A DNA stretch of 64,000 nucleotides from Gemmatimonadetes bacterium T265 (GCA_019973575.1 BPUI01000003.1:496001-560000), one strand, 5' to 3'; numbered from the stretch's first letter, positions 52,451 through 61,681 are shown. The notes: generated from the sequence alone by a model not told the origin. Translations and numbers: made by a program.

Positions 52451-53117
52451 CCACGCCCACGACGCGTACGACGACGACGACGAGACGATGCTGCCCGCGT
52501 GGGCCGTCGCCGCGCTCCGCGCCCCGCTCGACGCCGACGCGGCGCGCACGGCGGGCGGGAAGGCCCACGTCATGGCGCTCGTGCGCCGCGCGCCGCGGCA
52601 CCGGGAGGGGATGCGGGTGGCCCCGCCCCGGTGGGCCCGCCGTCGCGGCACGCTCGCCCCGGCCTGCGGCGTCGCGTTCGCCGCCGTGCTCGGCGCCTTC
52701 ACGGCGCTGGCGCGCCACGCGGATCCCGCCGCGCGCGCCGCCCGCGGCGGGTCGGCGACGGTCCTCGGCGACACGGTCGTGGCCCGGGTTGCCGAAAGCG
52801 GGCGCGCGCTCCGCGACACCCTGCTCGACACGCTCTGGGTCGTGCGCTTCGCGTTCCGCGACCCGGGCGCGCGTACGGTCGCGCTGGCGGGCGACTTCAA
52901 CGGCTGGAGCCGCACGGCGACGCCGCTCGTACGCCTAACGTCGGCGCGCGGCGGCCCGGGCGGCGGCGGGTGGGCGGCCACGGTCGCCGTCCCGCGCGAC
53001 GCGGTACGCTACGCCTTCGTCGTCGACGGCCGGCCCGCGGGCGCAGCGGCCGCCGTCGCCCCGCCGCGTCCCGCGGGCGCGCGCCGCGCGCCGGGCGGCG
53101 TCGGCGACTCGACCTGA
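52443..53117 (+). CDS. Putative membrane partner of the sigma factor with a glycogen-binding-type E-set domain
   Basis: 224 aa. An acidic N-terminus rich in His/Asp and LPAWAVAALRAPLDADAAR resembles anti-sigma N-termini, but a zinc-finger HxxxCxxC is absent. A hydrophobic segment (LAPACGVAFAAVLGAFTALA, about 72-92) would span the membrane. Residues 130-200 match the AMPK/isoamylase N-terminal beta-sandwich (CBM48-like): VRFAFRDPGARTVALAGDFNGWS, GWAATVAVPRDAVRYAFVVDG. In family members this domain binds alpha-glucans. Its 8-bp overlap with the sigma gene argues for a sigma-regulating role, perhaps sensing a sugar polymer; this is inference. Confidence 0.75.
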   Translation: MTDHAHDAYDDDDETMLPAWAVAALRAPLDADAARTAGGKAHVMALVRRAPRHREGMRVAPPRWARRRGTLAPACGVAFAAVLGAFTALARHADPAARAARGGSATVLGDTVVARVAESGRALRDTLLDTLWVVRFAFRDPGARTVALAGDFNGWSRTATPLVRLTSARGGPGGGGWAATVAVPRDAVRYAFVVDGRPAGAAAAVAPPRPAGARRAPGGVGDST

Positions 53118-53255
53118 CCGACGCCGCGCCCCGCGCGCCCGGCACGACCGGACTTCGTTAGACCTGTTCGAATCCGTTAGGACCCGCCGGGCACGGAGTG
53201 CGCCCGCCCGCGGGCCGTCCTCCCCCGACCCGCGGCCGCGCGCCGCCCCGATCCC

Positions 53256-53411
53256 GTGCTCATCGCGCTCGCCCTGGCCACCCTCGTCGCGGGGTACGCG
53301 GCCCTCGCCCGCGACAGTACCACCGTTGCGCCGCTGCTCCTCGTCCTCGCGTACTGCGTGCTCGTCCCGCTCGCGGTGCTGCGCGGCCGCATGCGGGGGC
53401 GCGCCCGGTGA
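53256..53411 (+). CDS. Small two-helix membrane protein coupled to the DUF2723 gene
   Basis: 51 aa starting at GTG 53256: two hydrophobic helices, LIALALATLVAGYAALA and PLLLVLAYCVLVPLAVL, split by the polar loop RDSTTV, and a basic tail RGRMRGRAR. Its TGA overlaps the GTG start of the DUF2723 gene by 4 bp (GTGA), so it is probably translated and coupled to it. It could be a small subunit or chaperone of that enzyme. No family is recognised. The preceding 138 bp (53118-53255) hold no gene; CGTTAG occurs twice there. Confidence 0.65.
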   Translation: MLIALALATLVAGYAALARDSTTVAPLLLVLAYCVLVPLAVLRGRMRGRAR

Positions 53412-55795
53412 GCGCCGCGACGGCGCCGCCGGCGCACGTCGTCGCGACCGTCCCCGGCGGTGCCGCGCCCGCGGCGGCGGCGGACCTCGACTACCGGCCG
53501 TCATACGGGGCGGCGGGGCTGGCGGCGCTCGGCGTGTTCCTGCTCTACGTGCTCACGCTCGCGCCCTCGACGGGCATGTGGGACGCCAGCGAGTACATCG
53601 CGGCCGCGTACGTGCTCGGCATCCCGCACCCGCCGGGGAACCCGTTCTTCGTCCTCGTCGGCCGGGTGATGAGCCTGCTGCCCGTCGCCCCCACGGTGGC
53701 GATGCGCATCAACGTGCTCGCCGCGCTCTGCTCGGCGGTGGCGGCCGGCGTCTGGTTCCTCGTCGCCGAGCGCGTGCTGGTGAGCTGGCTGCCGCGCCGC
53801 GCGCTCCGGCTCGCCGGGGGCGCGCTGGCCGCCCTCCTGGGCGCGACCGCGTTCACGGTGTGGAACCAGAGCGTGGTGAACGAGAAGGTCTACACCGTCT
53901 CGCTCGCCTTCTTCGCCCTGGTCTCGTGGCTGGTCGTGCGCTGGTGCGACGACCCGGAGGGGCCCAAGGCGCCGCGGCTGCTGCTGCTGGCGGCGTACCT
54001 GATCGGGCTCGGCTACGCGAACCACCCGGCCGGCTTCCTGGTCGCGCCGGCGGTGGCGGCCGGGGTGCTGCTGCGGCGGCCGGCGACGCTGCTCGACTGG
54101 CGGCTGCTGAGCCGGGCGGCGCTCTGCTTCGCGCTCGGGCTGACGCCGTTCCTCTACCAGCCGATCCGGGCGGCGCAGTTCCCCGCGCTCAACGAGGGGG
54201 AGCCGACGGCGTGCACGACGCGGCTCACGGTCGCGTGCACCTTCACGAAGGTGACCGCCGACCGGTTCCTGGCGAACGTGAACCGCGAGCAGTACGGCAA
54301 GCCCGACCTCGCCGACCGCCAGGCGCCCTTCACGGCGCAGTTGGACGCGTGGTGGACGTATTTCCGCTGGCAGTGGTTGCGGGACGCGCACGAGGAGCAC
54401 CCCGGGCTGCAGACGGCGCTCGCCTACGCGTTTCTCGCGCTCGGGCTCGCGGGCGGCTGGGTACACTGGACGCGAGACCGGCACAGCTTCTGGTTCTTCG
54501 GCCCGCTCGTCTTCACCGTCACGTTCGCGCTCGTGTACTACATGAACTTCAAGTACACGGCCTCGCAGCTCCCAGGGTTAGGCAACGACGTGCCGCGGGA
54601 AGTCCGCGACCGCGACTACTTCTTCATCTGGAGCTTCAGCACGTGGGGCGTCTGGGCGGCGCTCGGCCTCGTCGCCCTCTGGCGGACGCTCGCCGTGCGG
54701 CTGGGCACCGAGCCCGTCACGTTCGGCCGCGGCGCGGTCGAGGTACCGCGCGGGCGGTCGTGGGTGGGCGCCTTGCCGGTGCTCGCGCTCGCGGTGATCC
54801 CGCTCGCGGGCAACTGGCGCCAGGCCTCACGCGCCGGGCAGCGGGACACGGCCGCCTTCGCCCACGACCTGCTGAACTCGGTCGAGCCCTACGGCGTGCT
54901 GGTGACCGCGGGCGATAACGACACCTTCCCGCTCTGGTACGCGCAGGAGGTCGAAGGGGTCCGTCGCGACGTGCTCGTCGTCTGCACGGAACTGCTGAAC
55001 ACCGACTGGTACGCGCGGCAGATGGTGCGTCGCCCCGTCTACCCGTACGACGCGGCACAGGGGCCTGCGATCTACCGGAACGGTGCCTGGCCGAAGCCGA
55101 GCGGCCCGCCGGTGAAGCTGACGCTTGCCGAGGTCGACGCGATCCCGCCGGCGATCGCACTGCAGGGCGCGCAGACCTTTCAGAAGGTCGTCGGCGCGGA
55201 CACGCTCCGGATCACGCCGACCCTGCCGCAGCTCCTCAAGGGCGACCTGCTCGTGCTCTACCTGATTCGCGACGCGTGGCCGCAGCGGCCACTCTACATC
55301 AGCCGCTCGACCGGGACGTACGACCGGCAGCTCGGCCTGCAGTCGTACCTCCTGACGCAGGGGCTCGCGCGCAAGCTCGTATCGGTGCCACCGATGCCGG
55401 GCCGCGACACGGTCGTCGTGCAGGGGGACGGGTACCTGGACCTCGCGCGCAGCGTCGCGCTCTGGGACAGGTTCGAGGGGCCGCCCGCGCTCATCGCGCG
55501 CGGCGACTGGGTCGACATGCCGAGCGTGAGCATCCCGAACCTGTACACGATCACCGGCCTCGTGCTCGCCGACGCGCTCGACGGGACGGGGCGGCCGCGG
55601 GAGGCCCAACGCCTGTACGCCACGGCGGAGCAGATCGCGGCCGCGACGCACCAGACGGAGGCGTTCGGCCTCGGCCAGCGGGTGCCCCCGCGCCCGCGAC
55701 CGGCCCCGGCCGGGGTGGGCGACTCCCCGATACCGGGGTTGATCCTGCCGGACTCGGACACGGCGCCCCGCGCGGCGGTCAGTCGCCCGCGGTGA
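53408..55795 (+). CDS. DUF2723/TMEM260-type glycosyltransferase (GT-C fold, probable O-mannosyltransferase)
   Basis: 795 aa. About 10-11 membrane spans in the first 520 residues, then a soluble C-terminal domain. The first luminal loop has the signature APSTGMWDASEYIAAAYVLGIPHPPGNPFFVLVGR, with Asp and Glu in WDASEY as the presumed catalytic/metal residues of GT-C enzymes. HPPGNP is the DUF2723 hallmark shared with eukaryotic TMEM260, a protein O-mannosyltransferase. GVLVTAGDNDTFPLWYAQEVEGVRRDV in the C-domain is also typical. It probably glycosylates exported proteins using a lipid-linked sugar. The GTG start overlaps the 51-aa membrane gene. Its end overlaps the convergent eutC end by 17 bp. 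Confidence 0.87.
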   Translation: MSAATAPPAHVVATVPGGAAPAAAADLDYRPSYGAAGLAALGVFLLYVLTLAPSTGMWDASEYIAAAYVLGIPHPPGNPFFVLVGRVMSLLPVAPTVAMRINVLAALCSAVAAGVWFLVAERVLVSWLPRRALRLAGGALAALLGATAFTVWNQSVVNEKVYTVSLAFFALVSWLVVRWCDDPEGPKAPRLLLLAAYLIGLGYANHPAGFLVAPAVAAGVLLRRPATLLDWRLLSRAALCFALGLTPFLYQPIRAAQFPALNEGEPTACTTRLTVACTFTKVTADRFLANVNREQYGKPDLADRQAPFTAQLDAWWTYFRWQWLRDAHEEHPGLQTALAYAFLALGLAGGWVHWTRDRHSFWFFGPLVFTVTFALVYYMNFKYTASQLPGLGNDVPREVRDRDYFFIWSFSTWGVWAALGLVALWRTLAVRLGTEPVTFGRGAVEVPRGRSWVGALPVLALAVIPLAGNWRQASRAGQRDTAAFAHDLLNSVEPYGVLVTAGDNDTFPLWYAQEVEGVRRDVLVVCTELLNTDWYARQMVRRPVYPYDAAQGPAIYRNGAWPKPSGPPVKLTLAEVDAIPPAIALQGAQTFQKVVGADTLRITPTLPQLLKGDLLVLYLIRDAWPQRPLYISRSTGTYDRQLGLQSYLLTQGLARKLVSVPPMPGRDTVVVQGDGYLDLARSVALWDRFEGPPALIARGDWVDMPSVSIPNLYTITGLVLADALDGTGRPREAQRLYATAEQIAAATHQTEAFGLGQRVPPRPRPAPAGVGDSPIPGLILPDSDTAPRAAVSRPR

Positions 55796-56561
55796 GCCGC
55801 GCCGCCGACGGCGCCCGCAGCGCGACCCCCGTCTGCCGTCGCCGGCGCGCCTCGCGCGCGAGCCAGGCGACGGTCGCCGCAGCCGCGGCGTACGGCAGCC
55901 CCTCGGGGCGCACGTTGGACACGCAGTTGCGCTCCGCGTCGGTCCGCCCGGGACGCGGGTCCCACGTGAGGTAGACGCCCAAGCTGTCCGGCGCGCTCAT
56001 CCCCGGCCGCTCGCCGAGCAACACCGCGACGAGCTGCGCCCCGAGCGCGGCCCCGATCGCGTCGCCGAGCGCCACCCGCGCCTGCTCGGCCACGACCACC
56101 GGCGCGACGCGCCACGCGGCGTCCGACGCCGGTGCGTTAGGCACGTAACCGGCCAGCCGCGCCCGCACCGCGCGCACGAGCGCCGGCGCGTGCCGCTCGG
56201 CCGCCAGCGCCGCCAGGCCGTCGCCGACGACGAACGCGAGGTCCCAGTCGCCCGCGCGCGCCGCGAGCGCGGCCGCGTCGGCCGGGTCGAGCCGGCGGCC
56301 GAGGTCCGGGCGCTCCAGGTACTCGCGCCGGTCGCGCGCGGCCGAGCGGACGCGGACGACCTCGTGCCCGTCGGCGCGCAGGGCGTCGGCGAGCGCGATC
56401 GCGTCGAGCACGTGCCAGACGGCGTCGCGGGCGCGCGCGTGGGCAAGCTGCAGCTCCAGGTGCCGCGCCGTCGGCAGCGCCGCGCCCGTGCGCCCGAGCG
56501 CGACGCGCGCGGGCGTGAGGCCGGCGAGCGCGGACCACGGGTCGCGCGGCGGCTCGGGCAT
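55779..56561 (-). CDS. eutC: Ethanolamine ammonia-lyase small subunit
   Basis: 260 aa, near the usual length. Family features: LTPARVALGRTGAALPTARHLELQLAHARARDAVW at the start, FVVGDGLAALAAERHA, ARVALGDAIGAALGAQLVAVLLGERPGMSAPDSLGVYLTWDPRPGRTDAERNCVSNVRPEGL. With EutB it forms the adenosylcobalamin-dependent enzyme turning ethanolamine into acetaldehyde and ammonia. ATG at 56559-56561 is 14 bp after the eutB stop. A GTTAGGC heptamer lies between the genes. No cobalamin, transporter or microcompartment gene is nearby. Confidence 0.95.
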   Translation of the reverse strand: MPEPPRDPWSALAGLTPARVALGRTGAALPTARHLELQLAHARARDAVWHVLDAIALADALRADGHEVVRVRSAARDRREYLERPDLGRRLDPADAAALAARAGDWDLAFVVGDGLAALAAERHAPALVRAVRARLAGYVPNAPASDAAWRVAPVVVAEQARVALGDAIGAALGAQLVAVLLGERPGMSAPDSLGVYLTWDPRPGRTDAERNCVSNVRPEGLPYAAAAATVAWLAREARRRRQTGVALRAPSAARLTAGD

Positions 56562-56575
56562 GAGAGCGTTAGGCG

Positions 56576-57988
56576 CTACGGGAGCAGCCGCGCGTGCTCG
56601 CGCGCGAGCGCGGCCGCCCCGCGCCGCGCGTCCGCGAGGCGGTTCCGCCCGTCGAAGATGCCGACCGCGTTCAGCCACGCCTCGAACTCCGGCGCGGGGC
56701 GCAGGCCGAGCGCCTCGCGCAGGTAGAGCGCGTCGTGGAAGCTCGTGCTCCGGTAGTGGAGCATGACGTCGTCCGCCCCCGGCACGCCCATCACGTACGA
56801 GCAGCCCGCGGCGGCGGCCATCGTGAGCAGCGCGTCCATGTCGTCCTCGTCCGCCTCGGCGTGGCTCGTGTGGCAGACGTCGCAGCCCATCGGCAGGCCC
56901 AACAGCTTACCGCAGCAGTGGTCCTCGAGGCCGGCGCGGAGGATCTGCTTGCCGTCGTACAGGTACTCCGGGCCGATGAAGCCGACGACGGTGTTGACGA
57001 GGAGCGGCGCGTACCGCCGCGCGACCGCGTAGGCGCGCGCCTCGCACGTCTGCTGGTCGACCCCGTGGTGCGCCTCCGCGCTGAGCGCGCTCCCCTGGCC
57101 GGTCTCGAAGTAGGTCGCGTTCCCGTTAGGCGGCGCCCGGCCGAGCGCGCGCACCGCGTCGTGCGCCTCGTCGAGCACGGCGAGCGAGACGCCGAACGCG
57201 CGGTTCGCGGCCTCGGTGCCGGCCACCGACTGGAAGAGCAGGTCGACGGGCGCGCCGCGGCGGGCCAGCTCCGTCGTGGTCGTGGCGTGCGCGAGCACGC
57301 ACGACTGCACCGGCGCGTCCAGCCGCTGCCTGAGCGCGTCGAGCATCTCGAGCAGCGCGGCCGCGTTCTCGGGCGCGTCGGTCGCGGGGTTGATCCCGAT
57401 CACCGCGTCGCCGGCGCCGTAGAGCAGCCCGTCGATCACGCTCGCCGCGATGCCGCGCGGATCGTCGCTCGGGTGGTTGGGCTGCAGCCGCGTCGCGAGC
57501 CGCCCCGCGAGCCCGATCGTCGTGCGGAAGCGCGTCACGACGCGGCACTTCCGCGCGACGAGCACGAGGTCCTGCAGCCGCATCAACTTCGAGACGGCCG
57601 CGACCATCTCCGGCGTGAGCCCCGGTGCCAGCGCGGCGAGCGCGGCCTCGTCCGCGGCCGGCGAGAGCAGCCAGTCGCGAAAGCCGCCCACCGTGAGGTG
57701 GGCCACCGGCGCGAACGCCGCGGCGTCATGCCCGTCGACGATGAGGCGCGTGACCTCGTCCGTCTCGTACGGCACGACGGCGTCGTTGAGGAACGTCGCG
57801 AGCGGAACGTCCGCGAGCGCGAACCGCGCCGCGACGCGCTCCGCCTCGCTCGACGCGCCGAGACCCGCGAGCCGGTCGCCGCTGCGCGGCGGCGAGGCGC
57901 GTGCCAGAAGCGTGCGCAGGTCCGCGAAGCGGTAACGCTCGTGCCCGACCACGTGCGCGTAGATGGCGGCCTCCGGAGATCGTCGCAC
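56576..57988 (-). CDS. eutB: Ethanolamine ammonia-lyase large subunit
   Basis: 470 aa. Recognised from LMRLQDLVLVARKCRVVTRFRTTIGLAGRLATRLQPNHPSDDPRGIAASVIDGLLYGAGDAVIGINPATD, FETGQGSALSAEAHHGVDQQTCEARAYAVARRY, GFIGPEYLYDGKQILRAGLEDHCCGKLLGLPMGCDVCHTSHAEADEDD and YVMGVPGADDVMLHYRSTSFHD. These include the Glu and Asp that bind substrate in the TIM barrel. It is cytoplasmic and deaminates ethanolamine with B12. GTG at 57986-57988 gives the normal N-terminus. Divergent from the dynamin-like gene, with 108 bp shared upstream. Confidence 0.96.
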   Translation of the reverse strand: MRRSPEAAIYAHVVGHERYRFADLRTLLARASPPRSGDRLAGLGASSEAERVAARFALADVPLATFLNDAVVPYETDEVTRLIVDGHDAAAFAPVAHLTVGGFRDWLLSPAADEAALAALAPGLTPEMVAAVSKLMRLQDLVLVARKCRVVTRFRTTIGLAGRLATRLQPNHPSDDPRGIAASVIDGLLYGAGDAVIGINPATDAPENAAALLEMLDALRQRLDAPVQSCVLAHATTTTELARRGAPVDLLFQSVAGTEAANRAFGVSLAVLDEAHDAVRALGRAPPNGNATYFETGQGSALSAEAHHGVDQQTCEARAYAVARRYAPLLVNTVVGFIGPEYLYDGKQILRAGLEDHCCGKLLGLPMGCDVCHTSHAEADEDDMDALLTMAAAAGCSYVMGVPGADDVMLHYRSTSFHDALYLREALGLRPAPEFEAWLNAVGIFDGRNRLADARRGAAALAREHARLLP

Positions 57989-58096
57989 CCTGCGTGCCTG
58001 CGCTCACGCGAACCGTCCCAAGATGACCACGCGCGCCCCGGGAACGCGAGTTGCCCCGGGGGCGGCACGCCCAGGCCGCCTCCCACCCCCGCCTCC

Positions 58097-59863
58097 GTGG
58101 ACCAGGTTCTCACCCGGCAACAGGCCGACCTCGTCGCCCGCGAACGCCGCGTCGTGCTCGCGGTGCGCGACGCGCTCGCGCACGCCGAGGGGCCGCGCGC
58201 CGACCTCGAGCGCCTCGCCCAGCTCGTCACCGAGATGGACGAACTCCTCCTCCTCGTCGTCGCCGGCGAGTACAACGCCGGCAAGAGCACGTTCATCAAC
58301 GCGCTCCTCGGCGACGAGGTCTTCGCGATGGGCGACCTGCCCACCACACGCGCGATCTCGATTCTCCGCCACGGCGCGGCCGGCCCGCCCGAGGCCGCGG
58401 GCGAGCACACGTTCGTCTACCGCTATCCGCTCGACGTCCTGCGCGACCTCGAGATCGTCGACACGCCGGGGACGAACTCGATCGAGCGCATGGAGGAGGA
58501 GATCACCCGCGGCTTCGTGCCGCGCGCGGACCTCGTGCTCTTCGTGACCAGTCTCCTCCAGCCGCTCACCGCGAGCGAACTCGGCTTCCTCACCCACATC
58601 CGCGAGTGGGGGAAGAAGGTCATCTTCGTCGTCAACGGCGTCGACCGCCGTAACTCCGACGAGCAGCTCGACCGCGTGCGCGAGTACATCGCACGCGAGA
58701 TCGTCGCCCGCCTCGGCGGGCCCGCGCCTACCACCTACGTCGTCAGCGCGCTCCGGGCGCTGCGCACGAAGCTCGCCGCGCGGGACGCGTCGACGCCCAC
58801 GCCCCCCGCCGACCCGCGCGACGAGTTTCCGACGCTCGAACGCTACCTGCTCGACACGCTGCGCGAGGGCGAGCGCGTGCGTCTCAAGCTCCTCTCGCCG
58901 CTCGGCGCGCTGCGGCACGTGCTGGAGCGCAACACGACCGCGCTGGCCGGCCGTCGCGACGTCGTCGGCGACGACGCGCGCGTGCTCGGCGGCGTGCGCG
59001 GCCAGCTCGCCGCCTATTCGGCCGAGATGCGCACCGACTCCGAGCGCTACCTGCTGGAGCTGCGCGAGGTGCTGGCCGCCGTGGAGCGGCGCGGGCGCAC
59101 CTGGCTCGAGCGCAACATCCGCGTCAGCAACTACAAGCTGCTCCGCAACAAGGACGCGGTCGAGAACCGCTTCCGCGGCGAGGTCGTCGCCGACGCACCG
59201 CGCCAGATCGAGGACGTCGTGCACCGCATGGTCGACTGGACGGTGGCGCGCAACCTCAAGCTCTGGACGGCGGTGTTCGCGGAGCTCGACGCCCACACCG
59301 CGCGTCTGCGCGCCTCGGGCGCCCTCGGCGCGCACGGCGACAGCGAATTCCAGTACAATCGCGAAGAATTGTTCGCGCGGCTCCGCCAGCCGGTTGAGCG
59401 CCGCCTCGACGCGTTCAACGCGGAGGCCGAGGCGCGCGAGGTCGTCGAGTCGATGCGCGAGGCGGTGGGGACGGCGTTCGGCGTGAACGTGCTTGCCGTC
59501 GGGCTCGGCGCGATCTTCCTCGCCGTGTTCACGACCGCGGCGCTCGACGTGACCGGCGTGCTCACCGCGACGCTGTTCGCCGCGGCGGGGTGGCTCATCA
59601 TCCCGGCCCGGCGGCGTCAGCTGGTCCGCGACCTGGAGACCAAGATCGCCGGGCTGAGCACGGACCTCTCCGCGCTCCTCGCTGCCAAGTTCCAGGAGCA
59701 GCTCGCCCGCTACGAGCGGCAGCTCGTCGACGTCCTGCAGCCGTACGAACGCTTTCTGGAGCTGGAACGCGACAGGCTCGCGCGCGCACTGGCGGAGCTG
59801 ACCGCGGCGCGCGGTGAGGTCGACGCGCTCGACCAGCAGATCGCGGCGACGTTCCCGGAGTGA
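58097..59863 (+). CDS. Bacterial dynamin-like GTPase with membrane hairpin
   Basis: 588 aa. G1 GEYNAGKST (near 62), G2 Thr in LPTTRAIS, G3 DTPGTNS (near 126), and G4 NGVDRR (near 185) are all visible. A long alpha-helical part follows (about 270-590) with coiled-coil potential and a hydrophobic hairpin at about 465-505 (VLAVGLGAIFLAVFTTAALDVTGVLTATLFAAAGWLII). This is the layout of bacterial dynamin/mitofusin-like proteins that remodel or protect membranes. Many occur in pairs; here only one is present. GTG at 58097 is chosen because it starts the first helix; there is no good ATG in frame nearby. Confidence 0.9.
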   Translation: MDQVLTRQQADLVARERRVVLAVRDALAHAEGPRADLERLAQLVTEMDELLLLVVAGEYNAGKSTFINALLGDEVFAMGDLPTTRAISILRHGAAGPPEAAGEHTFVYRYPLDVLRDLEIVDTPGTNSIERMEEEITRGFVPRADLVLFVTSLLQPLTASELGFLTHIREWGKKVIFVVNGVDRRNSDEQLDRVREYIAREIVARLGGPAPTTYVVSALRALRTKLAARDASTPTPPADPRDEFPTLERYLLDTLREGERVRLKLLSPLGALRHVLERNTTALAGRRDVVGDDARVLGGVRGQLAAYSAEMRTDSERYLLELREVLAAVERRGRTWLERNIRVSNYKLLRNKDAVENRFRGEVVADAPRQIEDVVHRMVDWTVARNLKLWTAVFAELDAHTARLRASGALGAHGDSEFQYNREELFARLRQPVERRLDAFNAEAEAREVVESMREAVGTAFGVNVLAVGLGAIFLAVFTTAALDVTGVLTATLFAAAGWLIIPARRRQLVRDLETKIAGLSTDLSALLAAKFQEQLARYERQLVDVLQPYERFLELERDRLARALAELTAARGEVDALDQQIAATFPE

Positions 59864-60099
59864 CCGGCCGCAGCCGTCCAGTAACCGCGCGGCACGCGTG
59901 TGAGGGGCGTGCGACTGGCCGTCGCCACGCCGGAACGGCCGATCTGTGTCACAATTTGTACTCCTGTTCTCGATTGCCCAGGGGGCGTGTGGCGGGGATC
60001 ACAAACATTTGAATTCCCGTTCGAACTCCTCACACGCTGCGCGTGTTCATCTGCGCGCAGGCGGCGGATCGGCCGTGTTGCAACACGTCATGGGAGGGG

Positions 60100-61626
60100 A
60101 TGATGGGGCGGGGACAGCAGGGGCTTGCCGCAGGCGCATTCGTCGCCGCGGCGGTGTTCAGCGGCGGGTGCACGGACCGGCACGACGACGTCACGGCGCC
60201 CGCGGCCGGTGCGGCGGCGCGCGCCGGAGGCGATTCCGTCGTCGCGGGGCAGTACCTCGTCATGTTCCGCGGCACTGCGGGCCCGGCCGGGACCACGTCG
60301 CTCCACCTCTCGCGCGGCGTCGACGACGCGGGTGTGCGTGTACGTACGCGCGTCGCGGCCGCGGGCGGACAGGTCGTGCGGACGCACGACGGGGTCGTGG
60401 ACGCGATCACCGTGCGCCTCAGCGCGGCCGCGGCGGCCACGCTGCGCGACGACCCCGCCGTCGCCGTCGTCGAGCCCGACCCCGTCCTCTGGCTCTCGGG
60501 CACGCAGACGAACGCGCCGTGGGACCTCGACCGGCTCGACCAGTCGGCGCTGCCGCTCAACGGCTCGTACACGTACGGGGGCGACGGCAGCGGCGTCTCG
60601 ATTTACATGCTCGACACCGGCATCAACATCACGCACCCGGACTTCGGGGGCCGCGCGCTCGTCGGCTACGACTTCGTCACGCCGGGCGGGAACGCGGGCG
60701 ACTGTGTCGGCCACGGCACCTCGACGGCATCGCTCGCCGGCTCCACCACGTACGGCGTCGCCAAGCGCGCGACGCTCTACGCCGTGCGCGTGTTCGACTG
60801 CAGCTTCCACTCGCCCGGGTCGGACATGGTCGACGGCATCAACTGGGTCGCGTCGCAGAAGCAGAAGAACCCGAGTCGCCCGATGGTCGCGAACATCAGC
60901 GCGAACGGGTCGGGGTCGGCCACGCTCGACAGCGCCGTCGCCCGCCTCGTCGCCGCCGGCGTCACGCTCACCGTCTCGGCCGGGAACGGCGGCGGCAACG
61001 CGTGCGTGCTCTGGCCGTCGCGCGTCCCGACGGTCGTCGCCGTCGGCGGCACCGACGCGAGCGACACGTTCTGGTCGTCGTCGAACAGCGGCTCCTGCCT
61101 CGCCCTGCTCGCGCCCGCCGTGAACGTCGGCGTCGACGCCGGGACGTCGTCGCAGAACTTCGGCTTCACCGGCACCTCGGCGTCGGCGCCGATCGCCGCC
61201 GGGCTCGCCGCCGTCTACCTCTCCGCCCACCCTACGGCGACGCCCGCGCAGGTCAAGGCCGCGCTCGTCGGCGGGGCTGTATCTGGCGCGGTGCGGTCGG
61301 TGCCGAGCGGGACGCCCAACCGCCTCGCCAACGTCACCCAGCTCGCGGGCGTCACGGCGACGGGGGCGGCGACGCCGGTCGCCCGGTTCACCTGGAACTG
61401 CGCCGGCCTTAACCCGCACCAGTGCGCCTTCGACGCGAGCGGCAGTACCAGCGGCGTCGCGATCACGTCGTACGCGTGGAACTGGGGCAACGGGCGGGCG
61501 GAGACGCACACGGTGCCGACGGTCAAGAACACGTGGGCGGCGACCGGCACCTACAACGTCACCCTGACCGTCACCGACGCGAACGGCCGGACGGCGGCCG
61601 CCACGCACGCGGTGCCGATCCCGTAA
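60100..61626 (+). CDS. Secreted S8 subtilase with I9 propeptide and PKD domain
   Basis: 508 aa (507 from the second ATG). A lipoprotein-like signal (VFSGGC) leads to an inhibitor I9 propeptide (AGQYLVMFRGTAG, DPAVAVVEPD), then a proteinase K-type catalytic domain. The triad is present: Asp in YMLDTGINITHPDF, His in CVGHGTSTAS, Ser in GFTGTSASAPIAAGLA; SAGNGGGNAC holds the oxyanion Asn region. A PKD domain ends the chain (FTWNCAGLNPHQCAFDASGSTS, ITSYAWNWGNGR, YNVTLTVTDANG). It would digest proteins outside the cell or on its surface. GGGAGGGG just before the paired ATGs (60100, 60103) is a strong ribosome-binding site. The 236 bp upstream is locally AT-rich with two TCACAA words and should carry the promoter. 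Confidence 0.93.
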   Translation: MMGRGQQGLAAGAFVAAAVFSGGCTDRHDDVTAPAAGAAARAGGDSVVAGQYLVMFRGTAGPAGTTSLHLSRGVDDAGVRVRTRVAAAGGQVVRTHDGVVDAITVRLSAAAAATLRDDPAVAVVEPDPVLWLSGTQTNAPWDLDRLDQSALPLNGSYTYGGDGSGVSIYMLDTGINITHPDFGGRALVGYDFVTPGGNAGDCVGHGTSTASLAGSTTYGVAKRATLYAVRVFDCSFHSPGSDMVDGINWVASQKQKNPSRPMVANISANGSGSATLDSAVARLVAAGVTLTVSAGNGGGNACVLWPSRVPTVVAVGGTDASDTFWSSSNSGSCLALLAPAVNVGVDAGTSSQNFGFTGTSASAPIAAGLAAVYLSAHPTATPAQVKAALVGGAVSGAVRSVPSGTPNRLANVTQLAGVTATGAATPVARFTWNCAGLNPHQCAFDASGSTSGVAITSYAWNWGNGRAETHTVPTVKNTWAATGTYNVTLTVTDANGRTAAATHAVPIP

Positions 61627-61681
61627 CACACGGCCGGCGGGCCGGCGTCACGTTAGGCGCTCGCGCGCGAACCGCCCGCGG

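Noticed and set aside
58004-59335. 443-codon antisense frame within the dynamin-like gene
   Set aside because: No recognisable motif, whereas the sense strand shows intact G1-G4 GTPase motifs.
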